From positions 1,426-9,722 of the forward strand of contig DIEE01000230.1 of assembly GCA_002418465.1 (NCBI GenBank): a stretch of DNA of 8,297 nt, written 5' to 3'. Source of the stretch: Pseudomonas sp. UBA5782 (GTDB taxonomy: Bacteria > Pseudomonadota > Gammaproteobacteria > Pseudomonadales > Pseudomonadaceae). The translations under genes and the position numbers were made by a program. Every line of letters begins with the position of its first letter. Within the stretch, counting starts at the first letter, position 1. Shown here piece after piece: positions 1 through 6,178 of the stretch. The notes under the pieces were generated by a model, which worked only from the letters and a program-made list of their open reading frames with translations, was not told where the DNA came from and ran no database searches.

Positions 1-282
1 GGCTACAGCGCCTTCGCCCACACCGACCTGGAACTGATGCTGCGTAACCGCGGCATCGACGAGCTGATCATCACCGGCGTGACCACCGAGGTCTGCGTGT
101 CCTCTACGCTGCGCAGCGCGGTGGACCTGGGCTTCGCCTGCACCCTGGTCGACGACGCCTGCGGTTCCGCCTACCCGGCGCTGCACGCCGCCGCGCTGGC
201 GATGATGGCGGTGGAAGGCGGGCTGTTCGGCCGCGTCTGCGACAGCCAGCAAATCCTCGCCGAATGGGAAGAACGCCGATGA
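1..282 (+). CDS. Isochorismatase-family cysteine hydrolase, C-terminal part (5' end outside window)
   Basis: The reading frame is open from base 1 and ends at TGA 280-282, showing the last 93 residues of a protein whose family is usually about 180-230 residues long. The segment GVTTEVCVSSTLRSA holds the diagnostic nucleophile of the isochorismatase-like cysteine hydrolases, the Cys encoded at 94-96, preceded by the V-T-T stretch that in this family carries a cis-peptide. The Asp and Lys of the usual Asp-Lys-Cys triad would lie upstream of the window. Family members hydrolyse amide or carbamoyl bonds (N-carbamoylsarcosine, biuret, ureidoacrylate, nicotinamide) or vinyl ethers (isochorismate), and are normally cytoplasmic. 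The stop overlaps the next start codon (ATGA, 279-282), so the two genes are probably translationally coupled. Its place in an operon with an ABC importer suggests an amidase acting on an imported compound. The family call is firm; the substrate is unknown. Confidence 0.9.
   Translation, partial: GYSAFAHTDLELMLRNRGIDELIITGVTTEVCVSSTLRSAVDLGFACTLVDDACGSAYPALHAAALAMMAVEGGLFGRVCDSQQILAEWEERR
267..271 (+). promoter_or_regulatory. Ribosome binding site deciding the start of the lactonase-like gene
   Basis: GGAAG lies 7 nt before ATG 279-281, inside the end of the upstream hydrolase gene. An in-frame ATG at 264 lies just upstream of this site and has no comparable purine-rich sequence before it. 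The 279 start also forms the ATGA overlap with the upstream stop, so it is preferred. Confidence 0.6.
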
Positions 283-1055
283 CCCAGGTGACCCGCCTGT
301 GGCCGCTGCTCACCGCGACCTACAGCTACGACAAGTCGATCTCCACCTACCGCCGCGGCCAGGGCATCGCCATCGAGGCGCCGATCCTCGCCTACCTGAT
401 CGAGACGAAGCAGGGACGCATCCTCTACGACGTCGGCTGCGACTACCGCAAGATCGCCGATCCGGCACTGCGCGAGCGCTGGTATGGCGATTTCCCGCTG
501 GGCGCGCCGCAGATGAGCGAGGAGCAGCGCCTGCCGGCGCACTTAGCCCGTCTCGGCCTGACCCCGGCGGACATCGACCTGGTGTTCCTCGGCCACCTGC
601 ACTTCGACCACGCCGGCGGTCTCTGCGAGGTCTGCGGCGCCGAGGTCCACGTGCACGCGGCCGAACTCGACGCCGCCCGCGCGCAGGCCGACGAGGCCTA
701 CTTCGCCGACGATTTTGCCGGCGACTACCGCTGGAAGGTGCAGACCGGCGAATACGACCTGGTGCCCGGCGTACGCGCCATCAACACGCCGGGGCATACC
801 GCCGGGCACATGTCGCTGCTGATCGAGCTGCCCACCGGCAAACCGGTGATCCTCGCCGGCGACGCCGCCGACCTGACCGAGAACATCGACCAGGAGATCG
901 CCCCCGGCACGCTCTGGCAGGACCGCGAGGACATGGCCATCGACAGCATCCGCAAGCTCAAGGCGCTGGCCCGCGAAACCGGCGCCGAGCTGTGGCCCAA
1001 CCACGACATGGCGTTCTTCCGCACCCTCAGGCAGTTCCCGGAGTTCCACGCATGA
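279..1055 (+). CDS. Metallo-beta-lactamase-fold hydrolase, N-acyl-homoserine-lactonase family (AiiA/AttM-like)
   Basis: This 258-residue protein has the usual length of the AiiA/AttM lactonases. It carries the dinuclear metal motif HLHFDH, with H106, H108, D110 and H111. H173 in PGHTAGH, the bridging D195 in AGDAAD and H242 in WPNHD complete the seven metal ligands, at spacings close to those in AiiA. It has no signal peptide, so it should act in the cytoplasm. Known relatives open the lactone ring of acyl-homoserine lactones or, like AttM/BlcC, of gamma-butyrolactone. One difference stands out: where AiiA has Tyr three residues after the bridging Asp (D-A-S-Y), this protein has Asp198 (D-A-A-D). 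The acyl-homoserine lactone substrate is therefore doubtful, and another lactone, ester or cyclic amide is possible. An in-frame ATG at 264 would add five residues, but the 279 start has a ribosome binding site and overlaps the upstream stop. Its own stop overlaps the next start as ATGA (1052-1055). Confidence 0.88.
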   Translation: MTQVTRLWPLLTATYSYDKSISTYRRGQGIAIEAPILAYLIETKQGRILYDVGCDYRKIADPALRERWYGDFPLGAPQMSEEQRLPAHLARLGLTPADIDLVFLGHLHFDHAGGLCEVCGAEVHVHAAELDAARAQADEAYFADDFAGDYRWKVQTGEYDLVPGVRAINTPGHTAGHMSLLIELPTGKPVILAGDAADLTENIDQEIAPGTLWQDREDMAIDSIRKLKALARETGAELWPNHDMAFFRTLRQFPEFHA

Positions 1056-1801
1056 AGCCGTTGCCCGAAGGCTATCTCGGCGTCTGGCGCCGGCGCCTGC
1101 TGACCACCACCTCCGGCGTTCACGACACCGCCACCGAGGTCTTCTGGCTGCAGACCGAGCGCCTGTTCGCCGACCTGCGGATTCCGCAACCGGCGCCGCG
1201 AAGCAACGCCGAACGCGCGCTGCAGGCCGGTTTCGCCGGCATCACCGAGGTCAACGACGACCGCTGCCAGTGGCACCGGGCGATCGACTTCCAGCCGCCG
1301 AGCGGCCGCGAGGACATCGGCCGGATGCGCTTCGAGAGCAGCGAACGGGTGCTCGAGGACGGCCTCGACGGCAGCTACCACGAAGTCTGGGAGCGCCTGC
1401 CGGAATCCCTCGGGCGCAACTGGGGCACCTGGCTGGCCGCCTACGACGGTCGCCAGGGCTGCCTGCTGGTCGCCGGCGACTGCTTCCTCTTTGCCGCCAG
1501 CCGCGCCGCCGCCCTGCCCGCCGCCCCCTCGCTCGCCCACCTGCTGGAAAGCCGCGGCGACGCCGAGACGCTGCTCGACTTCGAGCTGTCGTTCGGCCGC
1601 CACTACCAGGGCGCGCAACCCTGGCGCATCGAACGTTCGACGCTGCCCGAGCGCGTCGGCCAGGCGCTGCTGCCGGCCCGCGTCGACCCCGATCAACCCG
1701 CGCAACTGCTGGATGCCGCGACCCTTGCCCACCTCGGCGACACACCGCCGCTGGGCGGCTGGCAGGCCCGCGCGACCCCCGTCTTCACCCCGGAGAAATG
1801 A
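1052..1801 (+). CDS. Uncharacterised 249-residue protein between the lactonase-like gene and the ABC permease
   Basis: I do not recognise a characterised family. The frame is open well upstream of the gene, but the start is set by ATG 1052, which overlaps the previous stop (ATGA) and is preceded by CGGAG at 1039-1043, 8 nt away. The protein is soluble: no signal peptide and no membrane segment. The N-terminus (residues about 6-45) alternates hydrophobic and polar residues (YLGVWRRRLL, EVFWLQT, LFADLRIP), and later stretches such as CQWHRAIDF and GCLLVAGDCFLFAA read the same way. This suggests a mostly beta, perhaps lipocalin-like or barrel fold; that is inference from pattern only. It contains several Trp residues and no zinc-binding or nucleotide-binding motif. 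Codon use matches its neighbours, so it is a resident operon member. Its position between a hydrolase and the transporter genes suggests a role linked to the same imported compound, such as ligand binding or a metabolic step. Confidence 0.85.
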   Translation: MKPLPEGYLGVWRRRLLTTTSGVHDTATEVFWLQTERLFADLRIPQPAPRSNAERALQAGFAGITEVNDDRCQWHRAIDFQPPSGREDIGRMRFESSERVLEDGLDGSYHEVWERLPESLGRNWGTWLAAYDGRQGCLLVAGDCFLFAASRAAALPAAPSLAHLLESRGDAETLLDFELSFGRHYQGAQPWRIERSTLPERVGQALLPARVDPDQPAQLLDAATLAHLGDTPPLGGWQARATPVFTPEK

Positions 1802-1804
1802 GCC

Positions 1805-2641
1805 ATGACCGCCCATCGACCCCTGCCTGAAACCCGTCCGGCGACGCCGCCGAAAGCCGCCCGCTGGTGGGTCATCCGCGGCGAACTTCCGCGCAGCGCG
1901 GTATGGAGCCTGGCGCTGGCCGGGCTGCTGGCGCCGCTGCTGCTGTGGTGGGCCACCACCACTTTCGGCGTGTCCAACCCGATGTTCCTGCCCGGGCCGG
2001 ACGCCGTGCTCAAGCGCCTCGGCCACTGGCTGACCGACGAAGGCCTGTTCGCCGACATCGGCATCAGCGTCTGGCGGGTGATGGGCGGCTTCTGCTCCTC
2101 GGCGCTGCTGGCCCTGCCACTGGGCCTGTACATCGGCACCTACCGGCCGGTGCAGGCGTTCCTCGAACCGCTCACCGACTTCATCCGCTACATGCCGGCC
2201 GTGGCCTTCATCCCGCTGGTGATGCTCTGGGTCGGCATCGACGAGGGCTCGAAGATCCTCATCATCTTCATCGGCACCTTCTTCCAGATGGTGCTGATGG
2301 TCGCCGAGGACGTGCGCCGGGTGCCGATGGCGCAGATCGAGGCGGCGCAGACCATGGGCGCCAGCCGCTACGAGGTGATCAAGCTGGTGATCCTGCCGTC
2401 GGCGCGCCCGGCGCTGCTCGACACCCTGCGCATCACCTGCGGCTGGGCCTGGACCTACCTGGTGGTGGCCGAACTGGTGGCCGCCAACTCCGGCCTCGGC
2501 TACGCCATCCTCAAGGCGCAGCGCTACATGCAGACGGACAAGATCTTCGCCGGCATCCTGCTGATCGGCGTCATCGGCCTGCTCACCGACCAGGCGTTCC
2601 GCTGGCTCGGCCGCCTGGCCTTCCCCTGGTTGAAGAGGTAA
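1805..2641 (+). CDS. ABC importer permease, NitT/TauT (SsuC/TauC/NrtB) type
   Basis: This 278-residue inner-membrane protein would form the channel of a nitrate/sulfonate/taurine-class importer, probably as a homodimer. The cytoplasmic N-terminal tail (about 1-33) is followed by a first membrane segment (about 34-52), then the FLPGPDAV segment (61-68) typical of this class just before the core domain. The EAA loop that docks to the ATPase is clear: E179-A-A, G185 and P198 in EAAQTMGAS...ILP. VVAELVAANSGLGYAI at 220-235 is another hallmark of the NitT/TauT permeases. The gene starts 3 nt after the upstream stop with GGAG at 1792-1795, and ends 5 nt before the ATPase gene. The family is certain, but the substrate cannot be derived from the permease. 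No binding protein for this system is in the window. Confidence 0.93.
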   Translation: MTAHRPLPETRPATPPKAARWWVIRGELPRSAVWSLALAGLLAPLLLWWATTTFGVSNPMFLPGPDAVLKRLGHWLTDEGLFADIGISVWRVMGGFCSSALLALPLGLYIGTYRPVQAFLEPLTDFIRYMPAVAFIPLVMLWVGIDEGSKILIIFIGTFFQMVLMVAEDVRRVPMAQIEAAQTMGASRYEVIKLVILPSARPALLDTLRITCGWAWTYLVVAELVAANSGLGYAILKAQRYMQTDKIFAGILLIGVIGLLTDQAFRWLGRLAFPWLKR

Positions 2642-2646
2642 GCGCG

Positions 2647-3489
2647 ATGAACGACGCGAAAATCCGCATAAGCCATGTCGACAAGGTGTTCGCCAGCCGC
2701 GGTAAATCGGTGCAGGCGCTGCAGGACATCAACCTGGAGATCCGCCCGAACGAATTCATCACCTTCGTCGGCGCCTCCGGCTGCGGCAAGTCGACCCTGC
2801 TGCGCAGCATCGGCGGCCTGGAACAGCACAGCGCCGGCGACATCCTGGTCGACGGCCAGGCGGTGGACGGCCCCGGTATCGACCGCGCCATGGTGTTCCA
2901 GCACTACAGCCTCTACCCCTGGCTGACGGTGATGAAGAACATCAAGTTCTGCCGCCAGTTGAAGGTCGTCTCCGACACCGTCAACAGCGACGCCGACGTC
3001 GAGGTGGCCAGCGGCCGCGCCGATGCGCTGCTCAACCTGATGGGCCTCTCGGCCTTCGCCGACGCCTACCCGAACCAGCTTTCCGGCGGCATGCAGCAAC
3101 GCGTGGCGATCGCCCGCGCGCTGATGCCCAAGCCGCAGATCCTGCTGATGGACGAACCCTTCGGCGCGCTGGACGCGCAGACCCGCGAGGTGATGCACGA
3201 CCTGATCCGCCACGTGCACCGGCTGGAGAAGAGCACCATCCTGTTCGTCACCCACGACGTCGAGGAAGCCATCTACCTGGGCGGGCGGATCGTCCTGATG
3301 GCGCCTCGTCCGGGCCGGATCGACAGCGTCTACGACGTGCCGCTGCCCGCCGAACGCCACCAGGACATGAAACTCTCGGCGGAATTCCTCGCTCTCAAGC
3401 GCGAAATCCTCAATCGCATCCGCGAAACCTCCGGCATGAGCACCGACCTGGAACTGCTCGAACAGCTCAGCCGCAGCGCGCCGGCCTGA
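2647..3489 (+). CDS. ABC importer ATP-binding protein, NitT/TauT (SsuB/TauB) type
   Basis: This 280-residue cytoplasmic ATPase would power the permease encoded just upstream. All nucleotide-binding motifs are intact: Walker A GASGCGKST (42-50), Q-loop Gln85 in VFQH, signature LSGGM (145-149), Walker B ILLMDEP (165-171), D-loop GALD (173-176) and switch His203 in VTHDVEEA. The region between the Q-loop and the signature (about 105-123) is polar and acidic and looks roughly 8 residues longer than in TauB, by comparison from memory. A C-terminal tail of about 60 residues follows the catalytic core. The reading frame is open far upstream, but ATG 2647 has AGAGG at 2634-2638 and gives an N-terminus of standard length. 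This is the last gene of the first operon; 341 nt of non-coding sequence follow. Confidence 0.93.
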   Translation: MNDAKIRISHVDKVFASRGKSVQALQDINLEIRPNEFITFVGASGCGKSTLLRSIGGLEQHSAGDILVDGQAVDGPGIDRAMVFQHYSLYPWLTVMKNIKFCRQLKVVSDTVNSDADVEVASGRADALLNLMGLSAFADAYPNQLSGGMQQRVAIARALMPKPQILLMDEPFGALDAQTREVMHDLIRHVHRLEKSTILFVTHDVEEAIYLGGRIVLMAPRPGRIDSVYDVPLPAERHQDMKLSAEFLALKREILNRIRETSGMSTDLELLEQLSRSAPA

Positions 3490-3582
3490 GCTGACACGGT
3501 AGCGATGCGCTGGCGGGGCGCTGAAGCCCATCCGAGGGGACTGGTCTGACGGGGCTCGGATTGCCGCATGCCGGTTCGCTGG

Positions 3583-3654
3583 CGCAGGGCGGCTGCAACC
3601 CGTGTTAGCGCCGTCCGTCCTGGGCGACGCGCCGCGGGTTGCACCCGCCCTGCG
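3583..3654. repeat. REP-like inverted repeat, 20-bp arms
   Basis: The left arm (3583-3602, beginning CGCAGGGCGG) and right arm (3635-3654, ending CCGCCCTGCG) are reverse complements at 19 of 20 positions; the only mismatch involves C3593. The loop is 32 nt. Sequences of the type GCAGGGCGGGTGCAACCCG recur as dispersed intergenic repeats in many Pseudomonas genomes, from memory. There is no T-run after it. It could act as a transcript-end stabiliser for the upstream operon or simply be a passive repeat. Confidence 0.7.
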
Positions 3655-3702
3655 TTCATCGGTGTATCAGGGGATCATCCTGCGTCGCCTGTCCTTTCGT
3701 GC

Positions 3703-3720
3703 TGTAGGGCGATGCCTACA
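3703..3720. promoter_or_regulatory. Short palindrome, possible operator
   Basis: TGTAGG (3703-3708) and CCTACA (3715-3720) form a perfect 6-bp inverted repeat with a 6-nt spacer, 110 nt before the start of the transporter ATPase gene. The size and layout suit a dimeric regulator, but a 6-bp arm can occur by chance and the sequence also resembles the edge of Pseudomonas REP elements. Function is not shown. Confidence 0.25.
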
Positions 3721-3813
3721 CGGTGCCTTCCGCATGGCTGATGCGAATCTCTCCTGGCGCCCGATTTCTCTGCGTGATGCGCTTCTCTAGTCTCTGCCCA
3801 CGGCATACGACAG

Positions 3814-3822
3814 AGAGAAGGG
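3814..3822 (+). promoter_or_regulatory. Ribosome binding site deciding the start of the PotA-like gene
   Basis: The purine run AGAGAAGGG ends 8 nt before ATG 3831-3833. It favours that start over in-frame ATGs at 3723 and further on, which would add a non-homologous, Arg-rich N-terminus encoded by the intergenic region. Confidence 0.6.
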
Positions 3823-3830
3823 TGCGGTTC

Positions 3831-4940
3831 ATGGCCGAGATTCAAGGCAGCGACACACTGGTCAGTTTTCGCGGTGTGCAGAAAAGTTACGACGGCGAGT
3901 CGCTGATCGTCAAAGACCTCAACCTGGACATTCGCAAAGGCGAATTCCTCACCCTGCTCGGGCCGTCCGGCTCCGGCAAGACCACCAGCCTGATGATGCT
4001 GGCCGGCTTCGAGACGCCCACCAACGGCGAAATCCTCCTCGCCGGGCGCAGCCTGAACAACGTGCCGCCGCACAAGCGCGACATCGGCATGGTGTTCCAG
4101 AACTACGCGCTGTTCCCGCACATGACGGTGGCCGAGAACCTCGCGTTTCCGCTCTCGGTGCGCGGCATGAACCGCAGCGATGCCGGCGAGCGGGTCAAGC
4201 GCGCGTTGTCGATGGTCCAGCTCGAGGCCTTCAGCCATCGCTACCCGGCGCAGCTCTCCGGCGGCCAGCAGCAGCGCGTGGCGCTGGCCCGGGCGCTGGT
4301 CTTCGAGCCGCAGCTGGTGCTGATGGACGAGCCGCTCGGCGCGCTGGACAAGCAGCTGCGCGAGCACATGCAGATGGAGATCAAGCACATCCATCAGCGC
4401 CTCGGCGTCACCGTGGTCTACGTCACCCATGATCAGGGCGAGGCGCTGACCATGTCCGACCGCGTGGCGGTGTTCCACCAGGGCGAGATCCAGCAGATCG
4501 CCCCGCCGCGCGAACTCTACGAATTCCCGCGCAACACCTTCGTCGCCAACTTCATCGGCGAGAACAACCGCCTGGGCGGCAAGCTGCTCAGCCGCGAGGG
4601 CGATCGCTGCACCGTGGCCCTGGCGCGCGGCGAGAAGGTCGAGGCGCTGGCGGTCAACGTCGGTCAGCCCGGCGAGCCGGTGACCCTGTCGATCCGTCCC
4701 GAGCGGGTGCGCCTGAACGGCACCAGCGAAAACTGCGCGAACCGCTTCTCCGGTCGCGTGGTGGAATTCATCTATCTCGGCGACCACGTGCGCATCCGCC
4801 TGGAGGTCTGCGGCAACGCTGACTTCTTCGTCAAGCAGCCGATCGCCGAACTCGACCCGAGCCTGGCCGTGGGCGATGTGCTGCCGTTGGGCTGGCACGT
4901 CGAGCATGTCCGCGCCCTGGACCCGCTCGCCGCCGAGTAG
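3831..4940 (+). CDS. ABC importer ATP-binding protein, spermidine/putrescine (PotA) type
   Basis: This 369-residue cytoplasmic ATPase is of the PotA class and has the length expected for that family. The catalytic domain carries Walker A GPSGSGKTT (44-52), Q-loop Gln90 in VFQNYALFPHMTV, signature LSGGQ (142-146), Walker B LVLMDEP (162-168), D-loop GALD (170-173) and switch His200 in VTHDQGEALTMSD. The C-terminal part (about 235-369) contains the FIGENN and SIRPERVR segments of a TOBE-type regulatory domain, as in PotA and other importer ATPases. The start at 3831 is chosen for its ribosome binding site and because it gives the normal N-terminus. A 50-nt gap separates it from the binding-protein gene, so it is the first gene of a four-gene operon. 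Substrate assignment to polyamines is by family only. Confidence 0.93.
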   Translation: MAEIQGSDTLVSFRGVQKSYDGESLIVKDLNLDIRKGEFLTLLGPSGSGKTTSLMMLAGFETPTNGEILLAGRSLNNVPPHKRDIGMVFQNYALFPHMTVAENLAFPLSVRGMNRSDAGERVKRALSMVQLEAFSHRYPAQLSGGQQQRVALARALVFEPQLVLMDEPLGALDKQLREHMQMEIKHIHQRLGVTVVYVTHDQGEALTMSDRVAVFHQGEIQQIAPPRELYEFPRNTFVANFIGENNRLGGKLLSREGDRCTVALARGEKVEALAVNVGQPGEPVTLSIRPERVRLNGTSENCANRFSGRVVEFIYLGDHVRIRLEVCGNADFFVKQPIAELDPSLAVGDVLPLGWHVEHVRALDPLAAE

Positions 4941-4990
4941 CGGTGAGGCGTCACGTTTCATCCCACTAGCAGCTAGGAGAGAAGAAGAAC

Positions 4991-6022
4991 ATGTCCAACC
5001 GCCTGAAACTGACTGCCCTCGCGCTCGGCATGACCTGCGCGGCGCAGGCGATGGCCACCGACCTGACGGTGATTTCCTTCGGCGGGGCGAACAAGGCCGC
5101 GCAGGAAAAAGCCTTCTACACGCCCTACCAGAGCAGCACCGGCAACAAGATCGTCGCCGGCGAATACAACGGCGAAATGGCCAAGGTGAAAGCCATGGTC
5201 GACACCAACAGCGTGTCCTGGAACCTGGTGGAAGTGGAATCGCCGGAACTGGCCCGCGGCTGCGACGAAGGCCTCTTCGAGGAACTCGATCCAGCGCAGT
5301 TCGGCAAGGCCGAAGACTTCGTCCCCGGCGCCATCCAGACCTGCGGCGTGGGCTTCTTCGTCTGGTCCACGGTGCTCGCCTACAACGCCGACAAGCTGAA
5401 GAGCGCGCCGACCGGCTGGGCGGATTTCTGGGACACCAAGAAATTCCCCGGCAAGCGCGGCCTGCGCAAGGGCGCCAAGTACACCCTGGAATTCGCCCTG
5501 ATGGCCGACGGCGTGGCGCCGGCGGACGTCTACAAGGAACTCGCCACCAAGGACGGCCAGGACCGCGCCTTCAAGAAACTCGACGAAATCAAGTCGAGCA
5601 TCCAGTGGTGGGAAGCCGGCGCCCAGCCGCCGCAATTCCTTGCCTCCGGCGACGTGGTGATGAGCTCGGCCTACAACGGCCGCATCGCCGCCGTGCAGAA
5701 GGAGAGCAACCTGCAGGTGGTGTGGAACGGCGGCATCTACGACTTCGACGCCTGGGCGATCCCGAAAGGCGCGAAGAACCAGGACGAAGCGGCCAAGTTC
5801 ATCGCCTATTCGGTGCAGCCGGCGCAGCAGAAGACCTACTCGGAAAACATCGCCTACGGCCCGGCCAACACCCAGGCGGTGCCGCTGCTGGACAAGGCGC
5901 TGCTCAAGGACATGCCGACCACGCCCGAAAACATCAAGAACCAGGTCGCCATGGACGTCGCCTTCTGGGCTGACTTCGGCGAGCAACTGGAACAGCGCTT
6001 CAACGCCTGGGCCGCGAAGTAA
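4991..6022 (+). CDS. Periplasmic substrate-binding protein of the PotD-type ABC importer
   Basis: This 343-residue protein begins with a Sec signal peptide: basic SNRLK, a hydrophobic core, then A20-M21-A22 with likely cleavage before T23. There is no lipobox at the cleavage point, so it is soluble in the periplasm. The mature protein follows the PotD/PotF pattern: VISFGGANKAAQEKAF (about 27-42), STVLAYNADKLKSAPTGWADFWD (about 126-148), and GGIYDFDAWAIPKGAKN (about 247-263). Asp253 aligns with the amine-binding Asp257 of E. coli PotD, but the Trp two positions earlier in PotD is Asp251 here, and the N-terminal aromatic residues of PotD are absent (alignment from memory). Cys91 and Cys118 are the only cysteines of the mature chain and may form a disulfide. 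AGGAGA (4975-4980) precedes the start. The cargo may be a polyamine, an omega-amino acid or a similar amine; which one is unknown. Confidence 0.92.
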   Translation: MSNRLKLTALALGMTCAAQAMATDLTVISFGGANKAAQEKAFYTPYQSSTGNKIVAGEYNGEMAKVKAMVDTNSVSWNLVEVESPELARGCDEGLFEELDPAQFGKAEDFVPGAIQTCGVGFFVWSTVLAYNADKLKSAPTGWADFWDTKKFPGKRGLRKGAKYTLEFALMADGVAPADVYKELATKDGQDRAFKKLDEIKSSIQWWEAGAQPPQFLASGDVVMSSAYNGRIAAVQKESNLQVVWNGGIYDFDAWAIPKGAKNQDEAAKFIAYSVQPAQQKTYSENIAYGPANTQAVPLLDKALLKDMPTTPENIKNQVAMDVAFWADFGEQLEQRFNAWAAK

Positions 6023-6036
6023 GCGGCGGGCGCCTG

Positions 6037-6109
6037 CGTAGGATGGGGTGAGCTTGCGATACCCATCGTGATGGCAGCATGGGTATCGCTGCGCTCAACC
6101 CATCCTGCG
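6037..6109. repeat. REP-type long imperfect hairpin between binding-protein and permease genes
   Basis: The left arm 6037-6066 (beginning CGTAGGATGG) and right arm 6079-6109 (ending CCATCCTGCG) pair over about 30 nt with a few mismatches and one small bulge. The loop is 12 nt (6067-6078). The motif GTAGGATGGGTTGAGC...GCGATACCCAT is a widespread intergenic repeat in Pseudomonas genomes, as I recall it. It starts 14 nt after the stop codon of the binding-protein gene and lacks a following T-run, so stabilisation of the upstream mRNA or partial termination is more likely than a full terminator. Confidence 0.8.
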
Positions 6110-6174
6110 GGGCTACAGCTGCGTTCCACGCCGGCGGCTCGCGCTGCCGGCGTCATTCATCGCCCAACCCCTGT

Positions 6175-6178
6175 GGAG
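6175..6178 (+). promoter_or_regulatory. Ribosome binding site deciding the start of the first permease
   Basis: GGAG lies 5 nt before ATG 6184-6186. This excludes the in-frame ATG at 6079, which lies inside the REP hairpin arm and would add 35 residues without any membrane-protein character. Confidence 0.65.

Larger units (their letters stand above)
3490..3830. other. Intergenic region between the two ABC-transporter operons
   Basis: No credible gene lies in these 341 nt. The first part holds two weak inverted repeats: GGGC/GCCC within about 3514-3529, and TCCGAG at 3531-3536 with CTCGGA at 3555-3560 around an 18-nt loop. Neither is followed by a T-run, so neither is a convincing intrinsic terminator. 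The middle contains the 20-bp REP-like inverted repeat (3583-3654). The last 170 nt are less GC-rich and contain a short palindrome, a direct repeat and the ribosome binding site of the next gene. The promoter of the second operon is expected here, but I could not identify convincing -35/-10 or -24/-12 boxes. Confidence 0.7.

Noticed and set aside
279..1055. A dedicated quorum-quenching locus
   Set aside because: The only support is family membership of one enzyme. There is no LuxR/LuxI-type gene in the window, the active-site Tyr position is changed, and the gene sits in a transporter operon.
299..1801. A 500-residue open frame covering the lactonase-like gene and the unknown protein
   Set aside because: Upstream of 1052 the translation is Arg/Pro-rich and is the off-frame shadow of the lactonase-like gene. 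The true gene starts at ATG 1052.
725..2026. A 433-residue minus-strand open frame, with similar long minus-strand frames at 2524-3531, 3675-4961, 4973-5986 and 6157-7149
   Set aside because: All lie opposite strongly supported plus-strand genes and are typical GC-rich antisense frames, with low-complexity Arg/Gly/Ala/His/Gln composition and no family motifs.
1867..3489. A 540-residue open frame that would fuse an Arg-rich N-terminus to the NitT/TauT-type ATPase
   Set aside because: The part before 2647 is a shadow of the permease gene in another frame. ATG 2647 has a ribosome binding site and gives the normal family N-terminus.
3639..3668. Possible sigma-70 promoter, TTGCAC then TGTATC
   Set aside because: Each box matches the consensus poorly and the -35 lies inside the REP arm. 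The match is no better than expected by chance.
3754..3774. Possible sigma-54 promoter around TGGCGCCCGATTTCTCTGC
   Set aside because: The spacing between the GG and GC elements is about 14 nt rather than the required 10.
3602..3790. A 62-residue open frame with a GTG start in the intergenic region
   Set aside because: It runs through the REP-like repeat and palindrome, has no ribosome binding site and no recognisable protein character.
4941..4990. Small palindromes (GTGA-GGCG-TCAC and a CTAG pair) between the PotA-like and binding-protein genes
   Set aside because: The arms are only 4 bp and there is no T-run. The 50-nt gap is better explained as a normal intra-operon spacer with a ribosome binding site.
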